Shown here piece after piece: positions 61,326 through 64,000 of a DNA stretch of 64,000 nt. The position numbers and the translations under genes are program-made. This DNA comes from Fictibacillus arsenicus (GTDB lineage Bacteria > Bacillota > Bacilli > Bacillales > Fictibacillaceae). The notes under the pieces are model-generated. The model worked only from the letters and a program-made list of their open reading frames with translations. It had not been told where the DNA came from and ran no database searches. Position 1 is the stretch's first letter; each line of letters opens with the position of its first letter. Where the stretch lies: positions 62,001-126,000 of the forward strand of contig NZ_MQMF01000003.1 of the NCBI RefSeq assembly GCF_001999465.1, written 5' to 3'.

Positions 61326-62195
61326 TCTTCCTATAGGGTTCTTATCCGCATCTAGAGTGAAACCTTCTCCGATTACCTCATGGACATCATTAACAGTTAC
61401 AAAGGCATGGGGATCTATTCTTTCGATAACTTGCTTTAAACGAACAATTTCGTTCTTCGCAATTACACAATACAGAACTTCACGAAGCTGCCCGGTGAAA
61501 GTTCCTTTACCATTTAATAATGTTGCACCGCGGTCGAGTTCCTTCATAATATTTGCAGCAATTTCAGTGTTTTTCTCTGAGACAACCATCACTGCTTTCC
61601 CGGCATAAGCTCCTTCTTGCATAAAATCAATCACACGTGCTCCAATAAATACTGCAACAAGAGTATACATTGCTTCACGATAGTTTAAGTAAACAAGTGA
61701 AATGGCAATTACCATAAAATCGAAAATAAACATGGTTTTACCCATACTCCAGCCTAAAAATTTATGGCCAAGCCGTGCTATAATGTCAACTCCTCCGGTC
61801 GTTCCCCCATAGCGAAATATGATTCCTAGGCCGACACCGATAAATACACCAGCGAACAGAGCAGCGAGTGTCATATCTTCTTTCAGATCTATCATAATTG
61901 AAGAATATCTTTGGAAGATAAATAAGAAGACGGATACCGCAATAGTCCCAATCACTGTATAAATGAATGAATTTCTGCCAAGTAGCTTCCATCCCACAAA
62001 GAATAAGGGGATGTTCAAGGCAAGGTTAGAATACGAAGGATCAATGGAAAATAAAAAATAGAGAATAAGAGTGATCCCGGTGAAACCGCCTTCTGCTAAA
62101 TTGTTTGTCATATTAATATGAACAATTCCAAAAGAGAAAATAGCAGAACCAAGTAGGATAAAAAGAATATTTTTTAGTTTGATAGGATAAATCAT
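61323..62195 (-). CDS. ypjC: YitT-family membrane protein YpjC
   Basis: This 290-residue protein has five to six membrane helices in its first 200 residues (LLGSAIFSFGIVHINMTNNLAEGGFTG; GIIFRYGGTTGGVDIIARL) and a soluble DUF2179 domain at the C-terminus. That domain begins near KAVMVVSEKNTEIAANIMKEL and contains GKGTFTGQLREVLYCVI. It is the YpjC type, of unknown transport or sensing role. The gene is on the opposite strand to its neighbours, as in B. subtilis. Confidence 0.88.
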   Translation of the reverse strand: MIYPIKLKNILFILLGSAIFSFGIVHINMTNNLAEGGFTGITLILYFLFSIDPSYSNLALNIPLFFVGWKLLGRNSFIYTVIGTIAVSVFLFIFQRYSSIMIDLKEDMTLAALFAGVFIGVGLGIIFRYGGTTGGVDIIARLGHKFLGWSMGKTMFIFDFMVIAISLVYLNYREAMYTLVAVFIGARVIDFMQEGAYAGKAVMVVSEKNTEIAANIMKELDRGATLLNGKGTFTGQLREVLYCVIAKNEIVRLKQVIERIDPHAFVTVNDVHEVIGEGFTLDADKNPIGR

Positions 62196-62234
62196 ATAAT
62201 GCCTCTTTTCTGTCTAAATCGAGTTGTTTCTTTA

Positions 62235-62298
62235 GGCTGCTTTCTTAATTTTGTTATTGAAAGGAGTTGATCAATCAATAATCTTTTAGGAAACAGCC
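62235..62298 (+). repeat. Dispersed intergenic repeat, copy 7 (internally deleted)
   Basis: This 64 bp unit keeps both ends of the family. GGCTGCTTTCTTAATTTTGTT and GAAAGGAGTTGAT come from the left end, and AATAATCTTTTAGGAAACAGCC from the right end. About 140 bp of interior is missing. The ends are inverted repeats, so the remainder can fold into one hairpin. It lies between the divergent ypjC and ypjD. Confidence 0.75.
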
Positions 62299-62410
62299 TT
62301 TTCTTTAAAACACGCCTTCCTATTATAATCAAAATTTCATGAAATTTGTCAAACATAAAAAATACCGATAACATATAGGTGGAACTAAAAAGATAAGGAG
62401 GGTCACCATA

Positions 62411-62758
62411 ATGGCCAACCGTACTTTAAAAGAAAGTCAGGACATAGTAGATCAATACATATCACAGTTTAAAGAAGGGTACTTCAGCCCTCTTGCAATG
62501 CTTGCCAGATTGACCGAGGAGCTTGGTGAACTCGCTCGTGAGGTGAATCACCATTATGGCGAAAAACCGAAAAAGTCATCAGAAGATGCGAAGACAGTAG
62601 AAGAAGAACTTGGAGATATGTTCTTTGTTTTAATATGCCTAGCAAATTCCCTTAATATAGATTTAGATAAAGCACTTAGTACAGTAATGAATAAATTTCA
62701 AACACGGGATAAAGACAGATGGACACGGATTGATGAAGGAGAGAGAGACAATGGATAA
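62411..62758 (+). CDS. ypjD: MazG-like nucleotide pyrophosphohydrolase YpjD
   Basis: This 115-residue all-helical protein of the MazG superfamily has the Mg-binding pattern [17 protein letters not shown] (EExxE) and [16 protein letters not shown] (ExxxD). Such proteins cut nucleoside triphosphates to monophosphates; the natural substrate is not known. AAGGAGG precedes the ATG. The end overlaps dapB by eight bases. Confidence 0.9.
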   Translation: MANRTLKESQDIVDQYISQFKEGYFSPLAMLARLTEELGELAREVNHHYGEKPKKSSEDAKTVEEELGDMFFVLICLANSLNIDLDKALSTVMNKFQTRDKDRWTRIDEGERDNG

Positions 62759-63554
62759 AATAAAAATTATTTTAGCAGGTCCCCGCGGTAAGATGGGTAC
62801 AGAAGCGTTGAAGATGATTGAAGCTGCATCTCATTTCGAACTGGCAGCTGCAGTGGACTCTAAGAATGACGGTTTGCAAGTGAAAGATCTAGAGGGTGCT
62901 CCTGTTTCTATGGAAACACCAGTCTACGATGACTTAGAACGATGTATCCAGTCGGTGGAAGCAGATGTATTAGTTGACCTGACTCGCCCCGATATTGGTA
63001 AAAAACACCTTGAAATCGCCCTTAACCACGGATTAAGAACGGTGATCGGCACGACTGGTTTTTCAAATGAGGATCTCGAAAGGCTGACAGAGCTTGCACA
63101 AGAAAAAGATACAGGTGCTATAATCGCACCAAACTTTGCGATAGGTGCTATCTTGATGATGAAATTTTCACAGATGGCTGCTAAATATCTTCCTGATATT
63201 GAAATTATAGAGAAGCATCATGATCAGAAGCTTGATGCACCATCAGGTACTGCACTTAAGACCGCTCAGCTCATTACTGAAGTCCGCGAAGAAAAGAGAC
63301 AAGGGCATCCAGATGAAAAAGAAGACTTGCAAGGTGCAAGAGGAGCAGACCTAGAGGGAATTCGAATTCATAGTGTAAGACTGCCCGGGTTAGTCGCTCA
63401 CCAAGAAGTTATGTTTGGCGGTGAAGGACAGCTGCTGACTATCCGCCATGATTCTATGAACAGAGCGTCTTTCATGCCGGGAGTGAAAATGGCTGTAGAA
63501 AGTGTTATGAACATAGATGGCCTAGTTTATGGACTTGAAAATATTATGGAATAA
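62751..63554 (+). CDS. dapB: 4-hydroxy-tetrahydrodipicolinate reductase
   Basis: DapB makes tetrahydrodipicolinate for lysine, cell wall diaminopimelate and spore dipicolinate. The 267-residue protein has the nucleotide-binding [11 protein letters not shown] start, [33 protein letters not shown], and the catalytic His/Lys segment [19 protein letters not shown]. The length equals that of B. subtilis DapB. The ATG at 62751 follows GGAGAGAG inside the ypjD end. Confidence 0.96.
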   Translation: MDKIKIILAGPRGKMGTEALKMIEAASHFELAAAVDSKNDGLQVKDLEGAPVSMETPVYDDLERCIQSVEADVLVDLTRPDIGKKHLEIALNHGLRTVIGTTGFSNEDLERLTELAQEKDTGAIIAPNFAIGAILMMKFSQMAAKYLPDIEIIEKHHDQKLDAPSGTALKTAQLITEVREEKRQGHPDEKEDLQGARGADLEGIRIHSVRLPGLVAHQEVMFGGEGQLLTIRHDSMNRASFMPGVKMAVESVMNIDGLVYGLENIME

Positions 63555-63565
63555 GAGGTGTAATC

Positions 63566-63982
63566 ATGAAAATAGCTCTTATTGCGCACGATAAAAAGAA
63601 AAACGATATGATTAATTTTACAATCGCTTATAAAGATATATTAATGGATCATACTTTATACGCAACCGGAACAACCGGATCAAAAATAAATGAAGCTACA
63701 AATCTTTCTATAAACTTGCTGCAGTCTGGCCCATTAGGCGGAGATCAGCAGATCGGTGCACTGATTGCTGAAAACGAACTTGATCTCGTATTATTTTTCA
63801 GAGATCCTTTAACAGCGCAGCCGCATGAACCAGATGTATCAGCATTAATGCGTCTGTGTGATGTCTATCAAATTCCGCTGGCAACAAATTTAGCTTCAGC
63901 TGAACTTTTTATCAAGTCGCTGGAACGAGGAGACTTAGACTGGCGCAGAATAATCGATGAAAGAGAGTCAGAAAACAAATGA
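63566..63982 (+). CDS. mgsA: Methylglyoxal synthase
   Basis: MgsA converts dihydroxyacetone phosphate to methylglyoxal and phosphate. The 138-residue protein shows [12 protein letters not shown], the phosphate loop [21 protein letters not shown] with a catalytic Asp, and [16 protein letters not shown] with the second Asp. GAGGTG precedes the ATG, 11 bases after dapB. Its stop (TGA) overlaps an ATG that may start the next gene. Confidence 0.95.
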   Translation: MKIALIAHDKKKNDMINFTIAYKDILMDHTLYATGTTGSKINEATNLSINLLQSGPLGGDQQIGALIAENELDLVLFFRDPLTAQPHEPDVSALMRLCDVYQIPLATNLASAELFIKSLERGDLDWRRIIDERESENK

Positions 63983-64000
63983 ACCTTCAAAACTGGCTAG
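63979..64000 (+). CDS. Possible start of the next gene (cut by the window end)
   Basis: An ATG overlaps the mgsA stop as ATGA, and seven codons (MNLQNWL) follow before the window ends. In B. subtilis bshB1 follows mgsA, but these residues do not resemble its N-terminus as I know it, so no product is assigned. Confidence 0.25.

Overview
This window is chromosomal core sequence from an endospore-forming, low-GC Gram-positive bacterium of the Bacillaceae. Gene order closely follows the B. subtilis spmB-res-serA-fer-ypb-gudB-sleB/ypeB-cmk-der-gpsA-spoIVA-hbs-mtrB-hep-ndk-cheR-trp-hisC-ypi-qcr-ypj-dapB-mgsA stretch. Sporulation and germination genes (spmB, sleB, ypeB, spoVIF-like, spoIVA, ypjB), bacillithiol-type ypdA, mecB, TRAP (mtrB) and the split heptaprenyl synthase hepS/hepT all fit. 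The genus cannot be fixed from the sequence alone; a relative of Bacillus/Fictibacillus is my guess. No phage, transposase, CRISPR array, rRNA or tRNA gene was seen.

Layout. 1-7.4 kb: end of spmB, rluB, then resABC (cytochrome c maturation) and resDE (redox two-component system). 7.4-9.2 kb: a cobalamin riboswitch with its terminator, a dispersed repeat, a transcobalamin-like lipoprotein and an ECF S component, probably a B12 uptake unit. 9.2-12.1 kb: a PHP phosphatase, then serA and fer on the minus strand. 12.3-19.2 kb: ypbB-recS-ypbD-ypbE-ypbF, ypbG, a CarH/LitR-like B12 photoreceptor repressor, and mecB. 19.3-24.9 kb: ddl, gudB, ypdA, asparaginase, prsW. 25-31 kb: sleB-ypeB, motI, ypfB, cmk, plsC, S1-like ypfD. 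31-38.3 kb: yphA, der, plsY, gpsA, spoVIF-like, yphE, yphF, spoIVA. 38.8-46.9 kb: hbs, folE-mtrB, a menaquinone operon in which futalosine-route genes (mqnP-like, ubiX, mqnA) sit between menG and hepT, then ndk and cheR. 47-52.8 kb: a TRAP-type leader followed by trpDCFBA-hisC, without trpE. 53-64 kb: an unrecognised gene, ypiA, ypiB, ypiF, qcrABC, ypjA, ypjB, yugP, ypjC, ypjD-dapB-mgsA.

How the parts connect. Res genes build and regulate the respiratory chain that includes the menaquinol:cytochrome c reductase (qcrABC) and menaquinone made by the hep/men/mqn operon. TRAP encoded at 40.1 kb should bind the 11 (T/G)AG triplets read in the trp leader at 47.0 kb. Cobalamin appears twice: as the ligand of a riboswitch over an uptake unit and as the predicted chromophore of a MerR-type regulator.

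The least expected signals are non-coding. First, three intergenic arrays of short related motifs repeat every 20-21 nt (around 23.0, 35.4 and 56.2 kb). Second, a compact promoter/C-rich-loop hairpin/terminator unit at 52.9 kb looks like a small RNA gene. Third, seven copies or remnants of a roughly 170-220 bp repeat with imperfect terminal inverted repeats lie only between genes, including one internally deleted 64 bp version.
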